A stretch of 64,000 nt of DNA, taken from positions 124,001 through 188,000 of the forward strand of contig JBEKCC010000001.1 in the NCBI GenBank assembly GCA_050015095.1. Direction: 5' to 3'. Of the stretch, positions 8,815-17,249 are shown one piece after another. Origin of the DNA: MVRE01 sp015660965 (lineage in GTDB: Archaea > Halobacteriota > Methanomicrobia > Methanomicrobiales > Methanospirillaceae). The notes under the pieces were generated by a model. That model did not search any database. It saw only the letters and a list, made by a program, of their open reading frames with translations, and had not been told where the DNA came from. Made by a program: the position numbers and the translations under genes. The first letter of the stretch is position 1; each line of letters opens with the position of its first letter.

Positions 8815-9621
8815 TTAAAAATTATTATTACTATTTTTATACCGCTGTACTACAATTTCGAGATATTTTGGTTCTGTATCCAAACCGATAAACTTCCTAT
8901 CGTAATGATGGGCAACAAGTCCGGTTGTTCCACTACCACAAAATGGATCAAGAACGGTATCTCCTTCTTGTGAAGTTGAAAGGATGATGCGTTTTAACAA
9001 TGCCCAAGGTTTTTGTGTTGGATGTTTTCCAAACTTTTTTTCACTACTTTTTGGTGAAGGGATACTCCAGACAGAACGCATCTGTTTTGATCGCTTTTTT
9101 AAAGGGTCCCCTTCCCACAAGTCATTCTTTGTAAGTTGATAATTGAATGTATGATAACCTTTTTTATTCTTTCTTGCCCAAATTAACGTCTCATGACTCG
9201 CAGTAAAATATCTTGCGCTAAGGTTTGGTGGGGCATTGGGCTTGAACCAACAGATATCATTTAGTATCTGATAACCGGCAGTCTGTAAAGCAAATCCACA
9301 CGCATATATAGAATGATATGTGCCAGAAATCCAGATAGAACCATTGTCTTTAAGTACCCTCTTGCAAGCTGTAATCCAGTTTAAATGAAATTCGAAATCA
9401 GATTTTGAACCATGACTCTTGTCCCAAACCCCTTTATCAACGCTCGCCCTCCGCCCACTTTTACATGTAAAACCACCATTAGAAAGGTTATATGGAGGGT
9501 CGGCAAATATCAAATCAATAGAAGCCTTGGGGAGTTGTGAAATAAAATCAATACAATCAACCTGAAAGAGGTTGAAATTTTTGTCCGAAAAAAACGGTTC
9601 AAAATGGTCTGTTTTTGTCAT
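8815..9621 (-). CDS. Orphan DNA (amino) methyltransferase
   Basis: 268 residues. The catalytic motif DPPYNLS (motif IV) comes first, near residue 41, and the AdoMet motif LDPFCGSGTTG (motif I) is near the C-terminus, about residue 229. That order is the beta class of N6-adenine or N4-cytosine methyltransferases, resembling the MboII/HinfI-like group. HPTQKPWALLKRII is also typical. No restriction endonuclease or specificity gene is next to it: the neighbours are a surface protein and a sugar isomerase. It is therefore an orphan, perhaps a remnant of a restriction system or a methylation-only enzyme. The recognition sequence cannot be read from the gene. Confidence 0.88.
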   Translation of the reverse strand: MTKTDHFEPFFSDKNFNLFQVDCIDFISQLPKASIDLIFADPPYNLSNGGFTCKSGRRASVDKGVWDKSHGSKSDFEFHLNWITACKRVLKDNGSIWISGTYHSIYACGFALQTAGYQILNDICWFKPNAPPNLSARYFTASHETLIWARKNKKGYHTFNYQLTKNDLWEGDPLKKRSKQMRSVWSIPSPKSSEKKFGKHPTQKPWALLKRIILSTSQEGDTVLDPFCGSGTTGLVAHHYDRKFIGLDTEPKYLEIVVQRYKNSNNNF

Positions 9622-9764
9622 ATTTCCTGAAATGAATCTGTAATATTTTGAATTGTTTTTTTATGTTATCATAGTTGGGGTTATACTATCATGAAATTCC
9701 AATTTTTTTATTTTTGTTTACGAAATTCTCTTTTACTTTGAAATGATATGCTTTCTGGGGGACT

Positions 9765-10364
9765 ATGGAAAACAACAGGATTCAGGATATGATGCAATTA
9801 ATGGCATCAAAGATACGGGCAATTTCAAAGTCAATATCGGATGAAATGGTGCAAAATTTTCTCATTGAATTGCTCCATGCAAAAAGGATCTATGTCATGG
9901 GTGCAGGAAGATCAGGACTCGTAGCAAAAGCATTTGCAATGCGACTTATGCATCTGGGATTTACCGCTTTTGTTGTAGGTGAAACGATAACGCCGGCACT
10001 CAATAAAGACGATGTAATGGTTGTTTTCTCAGGTTCAGGAAAAACAAAGACCGTGGCAGATATCGCAGAGACTGCAAAAGAGATAGGAGCGCATATATGT
10101 TTAATCACTTCAAATGCAGATTCTAGGATTGGTAAGATCGCAGATTGCACCGTAATTATTGAACACCATCGGGACGAGGTCGAAGATGATGCTGTCGAAT
10201 TTGAGATACGACAAATGCTTGGCGATCACAAATCTTTTGCTCCTCTAGGTACTCTTTTTGAAACAGTGTCTATGATCTTTGCTGATGCTGTTATTTCACG
10301 ACTTATGGAAATCACTCAAACTGATGAGAATGCTCTAAAAATTCGACATACGAATATAGAATAA
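9765..10364 (+). CDS. hxlB: 6-phospho-3-hexuloisomerase
   Basis: 199 residues with an SIS (sugar isomerase) fold: RIYVMGAGRSGLVAKAFAMRLMHLGF near residue 43, VFSGSGKTKTV near 88, and the family C-terminus (APLGTLFE, DAVISRLM). Known: interconverts fructose 6-phosphate and D-arabino-hex-3-ulose 6-phosphate; in archaea it works with hexulose-phosphate synthase to make ribulose 5-phosphate for nucleotides. No synthase gene is adjacent. A GGGGGAC sequence precedes the ATG. First gene of a three-gene operon with the aminotransferase (14-base gap) and the peptidase. Confidence 0.92.
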   Translation: MENNRIQDMMQLMASKIRAISKSISDEMVQNFLIELLHAKRIYVMGAGRSGLVAKAFAMRLMHLGFTAFVVGETITPALNKDDVMVVFSGSGKTKTVADIAETAKEIGAHICLITSNADSRIGKIADCTVIIEHHRDEVEDDAVEFEIRQMLGDHKSFAPLGTLFETVSMIFADAVISRLMEITQTDENALKIRHTNIE

Positions 10365-10378
10365 ATAGTGGTCAGAAT

Positions 10379-11485
10379 ATGCAAAAACAGTTCGCAGAAC
10401 GTGTTAGAGATATCGAGATCTCGGGTATTAGACGTATCTTTGAAGCCGCTGGGGCAGATTCAATAAATTTAGGGCTCGGACAGCCAGACTTTGATACACC
10501 CCAGCATATTAAGGATGCTGCAATCAAGGCAATACAAGAAGGAAAAACCGGATATACTAACAATACTGGTATTCCAGAACTACGAACAGCCCTATGTGAA
10601 AAGTTTAAAAGAGAAAATAGACTTTCGTATCATCCAGATCAGCTTATTGTAACTGCGGGTGCAAGTGAAGCGCTTCATATTGTAATGCAAGCGCTTATCG
10701 ATAAAGGAGATAAAGTATTATGTCCTGATCCGGGGTTTGTGTCATATGCGGCTCTCGCTACGATAGCGGGAGGAATACCTGTAAGTGTTCCTCTTGACAA
10801 AAATTTCCATCTAAATATCGAAAAGATGAAAGAATTAGCCAATGGTTCAAAATTATTAGTTCTCAATTCACCGGCTAACCCTACAGGAGCTATTGAAAGT
10901 AAAGAATCGACGAAGGCAATAGTCGAATATGCAAATGATAAAAATATTACCGTTGTTAGCGATGAAGTCTATGAACATTTCATTTATGGAAAGAAGCATT
11001 GGAGTGCGGCACTATTTGGAGATGATGTCGTCACAATTAATGCAACGAGTAAGACATATGCGATGACGGGATGGAGATTGGGATATCTTGCCGCAGATCC
11101 TGATGTTGTTGGAGAATGCCTCAAAGTCCATCAATATTGTCAGGCTTGTGCGACTTCCATTTCTCAATATGCAGCACTCGCTGCCTATACAGGTGATCAG
11201 AAATCTGTGATAAGGATGAGAGACGAATATCATACACGTCGGGATTTAATTTGTAAAGGTCTTTTTGATCTGGGTATTTCATTTCCAATACCAGAGGGTG
11301 CATTTTACACGTTTGTTCCAATGAAATCTTCAATTACGCAAAAAATCATTGAAAAAGGTGTCATTGTTGTTCCAGGAACTGCTTTTGGAGTTAATGCACC
11401 TGAGTATACAAGATTGAGTTATGCGACATCACGTGAGAATATAAGGAATGCCCTTGATAGGATCAAAATTGCAATAGAGGAGTAA
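10379..11485 (+). CDS. Class I/II pyridoxal-phosphate aminotransferase
   Basis: 368 residues, fold type I. Visible landmarks are LGLGQPDFDTP near residue 32, NSPANPTGA near 163, SDEVYEHF near 192, the PLP-binding lysine in NATSKTYAMTGWRLGY near 225, and RLSYATSREN near the C-terminus. Known: the family includes aspartate aminotransferases (subgroup I-gamma); the amino-acid specificity is not certain from sequence. Cytoplasmic. It follows hxlB closely and is separated by one base from the downstream peptidase, suggesting one transcript. Confidence 0.88.
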   Translation: MQKQFAERVRDIEISGIRRIFEAAGADSINLGLGQPDFDTPQHIKDAAIKAIQEGKTGYTNNTGIPELRTALCEKFKRENRLSYHPDQLIVTAGASEALHIVMQALIDKGDKVLCPDPGFVSYAALATIAGGIPVSVPLDKNFHLNIEKMKELANGSKLLVLNSPANPTGAIESKESTKAIVEYANDKNITVVSDEVYEHFIYGKKHWSAALFGDDVVTINATSKTYAMTGWRLGYLAADPDVVGECLKVHQYCQACATSISQYAALAAYTGDQKSVIRMRDEYHTRRDLICKGLFDLGISFPIPEGAFYTFVPMKSSITQKIIEKGVIVVPGTAFGVNAPEYTRLSYATSRENIRNALDRIKIAIEE

Positions 11486-11486
11486 T

Positions 11487-12524
11487 ATGGTCAAAGAACT
11501 GTTACGAAAATTATCAAATGCCCATGGTATATCGGGTAGTGAAGGAAGCGTTTTTGCTATTATTAAAAAGGAGCTAAAGGGATGTGTTGATGAAATCCAT
11601 GAAGATACAATGGGTAATCTAATTGCAATCAAACGTGGTAACAAATTCAAAATAATGCTTGCCGCTCATATGGATGAGATCGGGTTGATGGTAAAATATA
11701 TCGATGAAAAAGGATTCATTCGATTTGTTACACTTGGCGCATGGTATGCCCCCACACTATACAATCAGCGTGTAATCCTTCATGGAACAAAGGGACGATG
11801 TTTTGGTGTTATTGGCGGTAAACCGCCACATATGATGGATGATGAAGAGCGTAAAAAAGGTGTAAAAATAGATGATATGTTTATCGATGTTGGTGCATCA
11901 ACCAAGGAGGAGATCGCTAAGCTAGGAATCGAAATTGGTACTCCTATCTCAATCGATCGCGAATTCACCGAGCTTTCAAATAACCGAGTAACTGGTAAGG
12001 CATTTGATAATCGTGCTGGGGTAGCTTTACTAATTAAGACCATGCAGAAACTCGAGTCTCCATTTACAATATATGGCGTTTTTACTGTCCAAGAAGAGGT
12101 TGGTCTCAAAGGTGCGCGAACAAGTGCTTTTATTATCGATCCAGATTGCGCTATTGCTACTGATGTAACAATTCCTGGCGATCACCCTGGGATCGAGATG
12201 AAGGATGCCGCAGTGGAGATGGGAAAAGGTCCCGTAATCACCCTTGTGGATAGTAGTGGTCGTGGACTTATCGCGAGCAAAAAAGTAGTGAAATGGCTTA
12301 AAGATATAGCTGATTCCAATGGAATTCAGATACAGGTTGAAGTTGGTACTGGTGGAACAACTGATGCAACCGCCATTCATTTAAACAAAGGGGGAGTGCC
12401 GAGCACCACAATCAGTCCACCTACGAGATACATTCACTCTCCTGTAGAGGTTCTAGATACACGAGATATTGAAGCGGGTGTCGAGCTTCTTTTAGCTGCA
12501 TTAAAAGTAAAACCGGTACTTTAA
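11487..12524 (+). CDS. M42 family metallo-aminopeptidase (TET-like)
   Basis: 345 residues. Metal-binding landmarks of family M42 are visible in order: AAHMDEIG (near residue 60), KAFDNRAG (near 170), VQEEVGLKG (near 200), ATDVTIPGD and RYIHSPVE (near 315). Known: cobalt- or zinc-dependent aminopeptidases that form dodecameric tetrahedral particles and finish peptide breakdown in the cytoplasm; older annotations call them endoglucanases. A GAGGAG sequence at the end of the aminotransferase gene supplies the ribosome site. The region beyond it is the boundary of the integrated element. Confidence 0.9.
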   Translation: MVKELLRKLSNAHGISGSEGSVFAIIKKELKGCVDEIHEDTMGNLIAIKRGNKFKIMLAAHMDEIGLMVKYIDEKGFIRFVTLGAWYAPTLYNQRVILHGTKGRCFGVIGGKPPHMMDDEERKKGVKIDDMFIDVGASTKEEIAKLGIEIGTPISIDREFTELSNNRVTGKAFDNRAGVALLIKTMQKLESPFTIYGVFTVQEEVGLKGARTSAFIIDPDCAIATDVTIPGDHPGIEMKDAAVEMGKGPVITLVDSSGRGLIASKKVVKWLKDIADSNGIQIQVEVGTGGTTDATAIHLNKGGVPSTTISPPTRYIHSPVEVLDTRDIEAGVELLLAALKVKPVL

Positions 12525-12556
12525 AATTAATAATTATTTTTTTAATTAAAATTTAA

Positions 12557-12571
12557 TACGCCCCGGCCGGG
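12557..12571. repeat. attL: duplicated tRNA-Arg 3' end
   Basis: Perfect copy of the last bases of the tRNA-Arg gene (T-arm and acceptor strand) plus two flanking bases. It marks the far end of the element. After it comes GCTTTAGAC, unrelated to the tRNA. Confidence 0.8.
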
Positions 12572-12575
12572 CTTT

Positions 12576-12606
12576 AGACTTTCCAAGTAAAAGTCTTTAT
12601 ATTTTT
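12576..12606 (+). promoter_or_regulatory. Inverted repeat and TATA-like promoter before the integrase
   Basis: AGACTTT (12576-12582) and AAAGTCT (12590-12596) form a perfect 7-bp inverted repeat. It is followed at once by TTTATATTTTT (12596-12606), a good archaeal TATA element. Transcription would start close to the integrase ATG at 12627, so the mRNA may be leaderless. The inverted repeat could be an operator or an accessory integrase-binding site; this is inference. Confidence 0.45.
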
Positions 12607-12626
12607 GGAGCGCAAAAGCCCATATT

Positions 12627-13865
12627 ATGCCTGAGGTAATCCCGTTTTATCCTTCACAAATAAAATACGGGTGGGAAGCTTCGTTAAATACGGCGAAAAA
12701 TAAGGAACTAATCTCGTTAGCCGAAGATAAAATTCTTCGGGAATATCTGAATGAAAAAGCAGCTCGGGATCATATAACACAATCACGAAAAAATAAAATT
12801 ACTACTACCCTTGTAAATTTCCGAAGATTTCTTAAAATTGAATATCCTCAAGCTTCGGCTGCCGATATTTTCTCGGCAATAAATGATCTCACTACGGGAA
12901 AAAGTGTTCACAACAAACCGTTTAAACAGAATACACTCTGGAGTTATATCCGGATTTTGAAACCGTTTGTACTCTGGATGATTGAATCCGGTTATAGTGA
13001 AATAAAACCTCTCAAGATTAAACAGATTAAAGCTCCTGCAATTGATACCAATACTTCAAATCCTGAGGATTTGCTCTCGCAAGAAGAAGTTAAACAATTA
13101 ATAAAGGGATGCCATCATTCCAGAGATCGTGCCTTGATCAGCACATTATACGAATCCGGTGCAAGGATCGGTGAGATAGCCCAGCTTACCTGGAAAGACT
13201 TAATCTTTGATAGGTACGGGGTTCGACTCTACATTAACGACAAGAAAACAAAAAAACAACGATATTCTCGTTTAACATTAAGTACCGAATATCTTGCATC
13301 ATGGCGGAATGATTGCCCGGACTCATCACCATCAGCTCTCGTTTTTACGAATCTTCATGATGGTAGCCCAATTGAGTATATCACGGTTCGAAGGCTTTTG
13401 GAACGTGCTGTAAAAGATTCTGGGGTTAAGAAAAACATTACTAAATTACATCTCTTTAGAAAATCTCGGATCACACATATGATTGCCCAGAATTATCAGG
13501 AATCGGTTGTTAAACAGTCAATGTGGGGCAATTTAGATACCCGTATGTTTCGGACATATGTAAGACTTGGTGAAAAGGATATAGACAATGAATTTCTCGA
13601 AAAAGCCGGTGTTCAACAGAAACCAGCTGAGATAACAGAAACATTGAAACCTGTTACCTGTCCTAACTGCCATGTCATCAATGCTCCAACTCATGACCAT
13701 TGCTCGAAATGTGGTTATCCATTAACAGAAGAAGCCCGGCGTCAGGTCGATGAAACCGGAGTATTAATTCGTCACCTCCTTAGTGAAGATCCTACAGCTC
13801 AAACAACATTTCTAAAAGATTATACAAAAGAAAAATTAAATACTGGGTTAAAAACCAATTTTTAA
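12627..13865 (+). CDS. Tyrosine-type integrase with C-terminal zinc ribbon
   Basis: 412 residues. An N-terminal SAM-like DNA-binding domain (about 1-140) is followed by the catalytic domain: Arg180 in YESGARIGE, His275 and Arg278 in LHLFRKSR, Trp300-Gly301 in the place of the second histidine box, and the nucleophile Tyr311 in RTYVRLG. A four-cysteine zinc ribbon follows (Cys345, Cys348, Cys359, Cys362), then a helical tail. Known: archaeal XerC/D-like integrases of this kind with zinc ribbons occur with methanogen mobile elements. Lying next to attL, it is the obvious agent of integration and excision. The catalytic set looks complete. The coding region is not split by the att site, unlike SSV-type integrases. 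Confidence 0.93.
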   Translation: MPEVIPFYPSQIKYGWEASLNTAKNKELISLAEDKILREYLNEKAARDHITQSRKNKITTTLVNFRRFLKIEYPQASAADIFSAINDLTTGKSVHNKPFKQNTLWSYIRILKPFVLWMIESGYSEIKPLKIKQIKAPAIDTNTSNPEDLLSQEEVKQLIKGCHHSRDRALISTLYESGARIGEIAQLTWKDLIFDRYGVRLYINDKKTKKQRYSRLTLSTEYLASWRNDCPDSSPSALVFTNLHDGSPIEYITVRRLLERAVKDSGVKKNITKLHLFRKSRITHMIAQNYQESVVKQSMWGNLDTRMFRTYVRLGEKDIDNEFLEKAGVQQKPAEITETLKPVTCPNCHVINAPTHDHCSKCGYPLTEEARRQVDETGVLIRHLLSEDPTAQTTFLKDYTKEKLNTGLKTNF

Positions 13866-13876
13866 TAATTCATACT

Positions 13877-14356
13877 CTACCAGAATTTGTAAGTCAATAA
13901 TATAGACAGTGAAAATATCGTTCCGTAAAGTGCGATCAGACTGATTGTATGCAGATGCGTCATATTTGTACTAGTGAGTGTTTTAGAGATACCTAATAAG
14001 TCTTTAAATGGCTTGGATTCTTCAATTTTGTTTGCATGATTGACTGCTTTTATTAACAATTTATAATGAAGGATATCTAATAAACAAAGAGGAATTGTAT
14101 AAATCGCTGCGAAAAGGAAAGGCAGAGCTGCTCCATTACAGTTAATAATAGGAATTGTTATTGTTTTGAGTTTTTCCATACTAGTAAGTCCAATGCCAAT
14201 AATCACTAAAACAATAGGTATCCCGTAAATCCTTATCGTTATTACTGCATTATCAAAATTCGAAATTCGATCTTTAGTCATTTTCCAATCTTCAAGAATT
14301 ACTTCCCATCTACGGTCAGGGAGAACGATTACTTCAGGTTCTTTAATATCAGTCAT
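13877..14356 (-). CDS. Small membrane protein of the integrated element
   Basis: 159 residues, not recognised. There is an acidic and basic N-terminal segment of about 37 residues, then three hydrophobic segments at roughly 38-60 (YGIPIVLVIIGIGL), 75-97 (LPFLFAAIYTIPLCLLDIL) and 134-157 (SLIALYGTIFSLSILLTY), with a polar cytoplasmic-looking loop between the last two. It is the only minus-strand gene of the element and is convergent with the integrase, 11 bases apart. It could be an immunity, exclusion or membrane-effector protein, but nothing in the sequence proves any of these. Confidence 0.6.
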   Translation of the reverse strand: MTDIKEPEVIVLPDRRWEVILEDWKMTKDRISNFDNAVITIRIYGIPIVLVIIGIGLTSMEKLKTITIPIINCNGAALPFLFAAIYTIPLCLLDILHYKLLIKAVNHANKIEESKPFKDLLGISKTLTSTNMTHLHTISLIALYGTIFSLSILLTYKFW

Positions 14357-14530
14357 AAAATAATCCCACTATTTTTGATTTTATAACTGGGTAATCTCTT
14401 TTTTAACCTTTAAATTATTTGATTGGTTATTATCTCTTTAATAAAAAAATCTTGAAGTAATTTTCCAAACTAATTTCCTATAGCTAACATATTTACATGC
14501 TACTTAATTTAAACTTATAATGAGGATACG

Positions 14531-14707
14531 ATGAAACAATCATCTCAAACCAGTTCTGCACAATCGCAAACTACTGAAAAAGTGCTTACTATTCCTCGTT
14601 CGGTTTATTCAGCCTTACATCCTATTGACCAGATGGCAGCCCAAGCCCTTGAAAAAGTGGGAAAAGTCCGTATAGTGGACGAAGAAGAACGGGATACCGT
14701 TCACTGA
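14531..14707 (+). CDS. 58-residue protein of the integrated element
   Basis: A short open frame with a good TGAGGA ribosome site five bases before its ATG. The product is 58 residues: a Gln/Ser/Thr-rich N-terminal tail of about 16 residues, then KVLTIPRSVYSALHPID and a charged end (RIVDEEERDT). No domain is recognised. Small proteins beside Rep genes in plasmids are often copy-number or DNA-binding regulators; here that is only a guess. Confidence 0.55.
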   Translation: MKQSSQTSSAQSQTTEKVLTIPRSVYSALHPIDQMAAQALEKVGKVRIVDEEERDTVH

Positions 14708-14773
14708 TTGAAATGACATTATCATTGCGTGTATCGAGCGGAGCGGAGGCTCTCCATCCAAACAAAAAAAGGG

Positions 14774-14811
14774 AGGGGGCGAGGGGGCGCGATAGCGCCC
14801 CCGCCCCCTTT
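14774..14811. repeat. Very strong GC-rich hairpin upstream of rep
   Basis: AGGGGGCGAGGGGGCGC (14774-14790) pairs with GCGCCCCCGCCCCCT (14795-14809) around the loop GATA, with a single bulged A. TTTTGTCTT follows. It stands alone in AT-rich DNA, between the 58-residue gene and the probable rep gene. It could be a terminator for the small gene, or the double-strand origin nicked by the Rep protein. Known: rolling-circle origins often are such hairpins near rep. Confidence 0.6.
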
Positions 14812-14890
14812 TGTCTTGATAATATGGTCAATTTAAGAAAAAGGAATTGCCCGAAGGGTATATGAAAAATTGAACATATGACATGTCGAA

Positions 14891-15481
14891 ATGAGAACCA
14901 AACAACAGAGAAATGCATTTATGCGCCTTGCGTCGGGCGTTTATTATCACCGGAATGATGTAAATTGGGATGGATATTTGAAATTCTTGACATTGACATT
15001 ACACAAAGATTCTGATAACAATATTCAAAAATGTTTTAATTTGTTGGTTAAGGAAATACGATATAGTTTTGGATATTTTGAATATTTTGGAGTTAAGGTT
15101 GAAACACAACATTATCATACCATTTGTTTTGCTCACAGGATGCCTCAGGAATGGAGAAAAGAGAAATGGATTCAGATTACAGAGGATTCGTTCGAAGTGG
15201 ATATTCGAGCAACGGAAAGACCGTTGCATAATATCAATAAACTGGTATCCTATACTGTCGATCAATACGTGGTTTCGCAGACTGGTTTGATACGGTTTTC
15301 TATGTCGAAACATTGGCTACCTGCTGGATGGAAAAGGAAATGGTCTGAATTGATTAGTTTGAATGATTATGATTATCATCAAGCTCTACCATACTGGCAT
15401 TCCTGGCTTGATGGGTGGGCTCTTGTATCAAATGAGGTGATTAAGGAAAAGGCTCTGCAAAAAAGAGAGAGAAGAATGTGA
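14891..15481 (+). CDS. Probable HUH rolling-circle replication initiator (Rep)
   Basis: 196 residues. Three motifs fall in the right order: FLTLTL at 32-37 (motif I), HYH at 74-76 within ETQHYHTICF (the HUH metal site, motif II), and Tyr121 and Tyr126 in VSYTVDQYV (motif III, possible nicking tyrosines). Known: this set defines HUH endonucleases that start rolling-circle replication of plasmids and small viruses. Tyr as the middle residue of HUH is tolerated in some families. There is no helicase domain; the size fits compact Reps. Position inside the integrated element and next to a strong hairpin supports the assignment. A transposase of the same fold is the main alternative. The ATG at 14891 lacks a strong ribosome site. 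Confidence 0.6.
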   Translation: MRTKQQRNAFMRLASGVYYHRNDVNWDGYLKFLTLTLHKDSDNNIQKCFNLLVKEIRYSFGYFEYFGVKVETQHYHTICFAHRMPQEWRKEKWIQITEDSFEVDIRATERPLHNINKLVSYTVDQYVVSQTGLIRFSMSKHWLPAGWKRKWSELISLNDYDYHQALPYWHSWLDGWALVSNEVIKEKALQKRERRM

Positions 15482-15553
15482 AGCGATTGACCTTTGGCGA
15501 AGTGAATTCAAGTCATAGTATTTTTTAGTCAGAAATACAATGCTGAGATATAA

Positions 15554-16981
15554 ATGTCAAGAAGACAAAAAAATAAATCGAAAAAAAAAGAATCCGATTT
15601 ACAGTTAAAGTCAAAAATATCAAACTTTTTTCAAAAATATATCAATCCCTATCTTCCAAAAATTATTGGCGGGATTATAACTGCGATTATTGCTGGGCTT
15701 ATTCTTTATTGTTGGCTTCTCCCAATTTATTCAGATATTCAAACACAAAATAAAGTTACATCCAGTTGGGAAATATCTCATAATTATGAACAATCTATGC
15801 AGTACGATAAAGCAATTGACAATTACTACCAAATACTAAATGAGATTCCCCAACAACGTTTACCTTATCAATATGCGAAAACCCAACAATTTTTAGGCGA
15901 AGATTATCAAGAATTAAATAATTATAATGCCGATGAACAGCACTTAAATCTTGCAATTCAATATTTACACGAATCATTAGCTGTTTTTACTATCGACAAA
16001 TATCCAAATGAATTTGGAACTAGTAACGAATACCTTGGATTAATTTATTTAGAGATGGCCGATATCAGAAATGCAAAAGATAATCTTCAAAATTCGATTA
16101 ATGCCTTTAATTCCACATTATTGGTTTGCAACGAATCAACCGTAGCATATGCTAGAACTAAGGCATATCTCAGTATTGCTTATAGAAAACTTAGTAAGAT
16201 CGAAAATTATGATCAAAACTACAATAATGCTATTACAAATTACAATGATTCTCTAAAAGTTGTCAATTCCCATAACGATCCATATGATTATGCACTAATA
16301 AAAGTAAATTGTGCCCCCCTGTTAGACACTCCGGAAGAACAAATTGAGGCTTATAGTGAATCACTTAATGTATTTACTATTGAAAATAACCGGTACGAAT
16401 ATGCAATAGCACAAGCCGGTTTAGGAAATTCCTATAATCGTCTTATTCCCAGAAATGAATCTAATTTGCAAAACGCTATTGATTCTTACAATAATGCTCT
16501 GCAAATATATACTGAACAAAAATTCCCATTCACCTACGCTGAGATTCAAAATAACTTAGGTTTGGCATATATTTATTTAGGAACCATACGTGACCCTGGT
16601 GTAAATTTTGAAAAAGCTAACAGCTCCTTTTCTAATGCTCTTCATATAAGAACACCTGATACCTATCCTTTAAAATACGCTGGAACTGAAGAAAATATCG
16701 CTATAATGTATGCCGCTTTAGGTGATGTGAAAAATAATGAAACAACTCGGCAATTAGCAGAAGATGCATTTTCAAAAGCATTTCATATTTTTACTCCTGA
16801 TAGGTATCCAGCTGAAAATCAACAGCTTCAATCTAATCATGACCTATTTCAAAATATCATTCAAGGACCCACTATTTGTGGTTTTCAGATAATTGTGAAT
16901 GGTAGTGTAGTTTACCAAAAAAATCCACAAGGTTGCCCCTCTTGGGAAGAATTGGAAAAGAGCATTAAACCATCGGTGTAG
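15554..16981 (+). CDS. Membrane-anchored TPR protein of the integrated element
   Basis: 475 residues. A very basic N-terminus (SRRQKNKSKKK) leads to one membrane helix at about 38-58 (IIGGIITAIIAGLILYCWLLPIY), so the N-terminus is inside and the rest outside. The rest is a row of about eight helical repeats with recurring elements such as PYQYAKTQQFLGEDYQEL, RYEYAIAQAGLGNSYNRL and PFTYAEIQNNLGLAYIYLG, spaced more widely than canonical TPRs. The last 40 residues (CGFQIIVNGSVVYQ) are non-repeat. It is the last gene before the tRNA. Inference: cargo of the element, possibly acting at the cell surface; unrelated in detail to the giant TPR protein downstream. Confidence 0.7.
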   Translation: MSRRQKNKSKKKESDLQLKSKISNFFQKYINPYLPKIIGGIITAIIAGLILYCWLLPIYSDIQTQNKVTSSWEISHNYEQSMQYDKAIDNYYQILNEIPQQRLPYQYAKTQQFLGEDYQELNNYNADEQHLNLAIQYLHESLAVFTIDKYPNEFGTSNEYLGLIYLEMADIRNAKDNLQNSINAFNSTLLVCNESTVAYARTKAYLSIAYRKLSKIENYDQNYNNAITNYNDSLKVVNSHNDPYDYALIKVNCAPLLDTPEEQIEAYSESLNVFTIENNRYEYAIAQAGLGNSYNRLIPRNESNLQNAIDSYNNALQIYTEQKFPFTYAEIQNNLGLAYIYLGTIRDPGVNFEKANSSFSNALHIRTPDTYPLKYAGTEENIAIMYAALGDVKNNETTRQLAEDAFSKAFHIFTPDRYPAENQQLQSNHDLFQNIIQGPTICGFQIIVNGSVVYQKNPQGCPSWEELEKSIKPSV

Positions 16982-17044
16982 GAGTAGCTATGGGGATTTG
17001 AACCGGAAATTTTAGTTGAGAAGAGATTTGGACTTGAAAAGAGG

Positions 17045-17059
17045 TACGCCCCGGCCGGG
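17045..17059. repeat. attR: element junction inside the tRNA-Arg 3' end
   Basis: TACGCCCCGGCCGGG, identical to the left copy. It covers the 3' acceptor strand and part of the T-arm of the minus-strand tRNA-Arg, so the tRNA stays intact after integration. Confidence 0.8.
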
Positions 17060-17118
17060 ATTTGAACCCGGGTCAAAAGCTCCGGAGGCTTCTAGGATGT
17101 CCACTACCCTACCGGGGC
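17047..17118 (-). tRNA. tRNA-Arg (anticodon CCG)
   Basis: 72 bases on the minus strand. Acceptor GCCCCGG pairs with CCGGGGC, with discriminator G. The D-stem is GGGT/ATCC, the anticodon stem GAAGC/GCTTT with loop CTCCGGA (anticodon CCG, reading CGG), and the T-loop TTCAAAT. CCA is not encoded. It is the integration target of the element to its left. Confidence 0.95.
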
Positions 17119-17249
17119 ATTTAAATTCCACATAAAGGATGTTACTTAACTGCTTAAATCTTTGGAGAGGGTAAAATTACAAAATAACCTTCAAAAATAC
17201 ATACTATTATTAAAGGTAAAAAATCGGAGATCTTTAATAGGAAAATTTA

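Larger units (their letters stand above)
12557..17059. mobile_element. Integrated element in the tRNA-Arg(CCG) gene, about 4.5 kb
   Basis: Seen: a 15-bp perfect direct repeat, TACGCCCCGGCCGGG, at 12557-12571 and at 17045-17059. The right copy is the 3' end of an intact minus-strand tRNA-Arg. A tyrosine integrase starts 55 bases inside the left copy. Between the repeats lie only accessory genes: integrase, a membrane protein, a 58-residue protein, a probable HUH Rep, and a TPR protein. Known: archaeal plasmids and viruses often integrate this way, rebuilding the tRNA and leaving a duplicated 3' end. Inference: an integrated rolling-circle plasmid or small virus, still apparently intact. Confidence 0.8.

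Noticed and set aside
14774..14811. Simple transcription terminator
   Set aside because: Not excluded, but archaeal termination mainly uses T-runs, and the position before rep makes an origin as likely; therefore listed as a hairpin without a fixed role.
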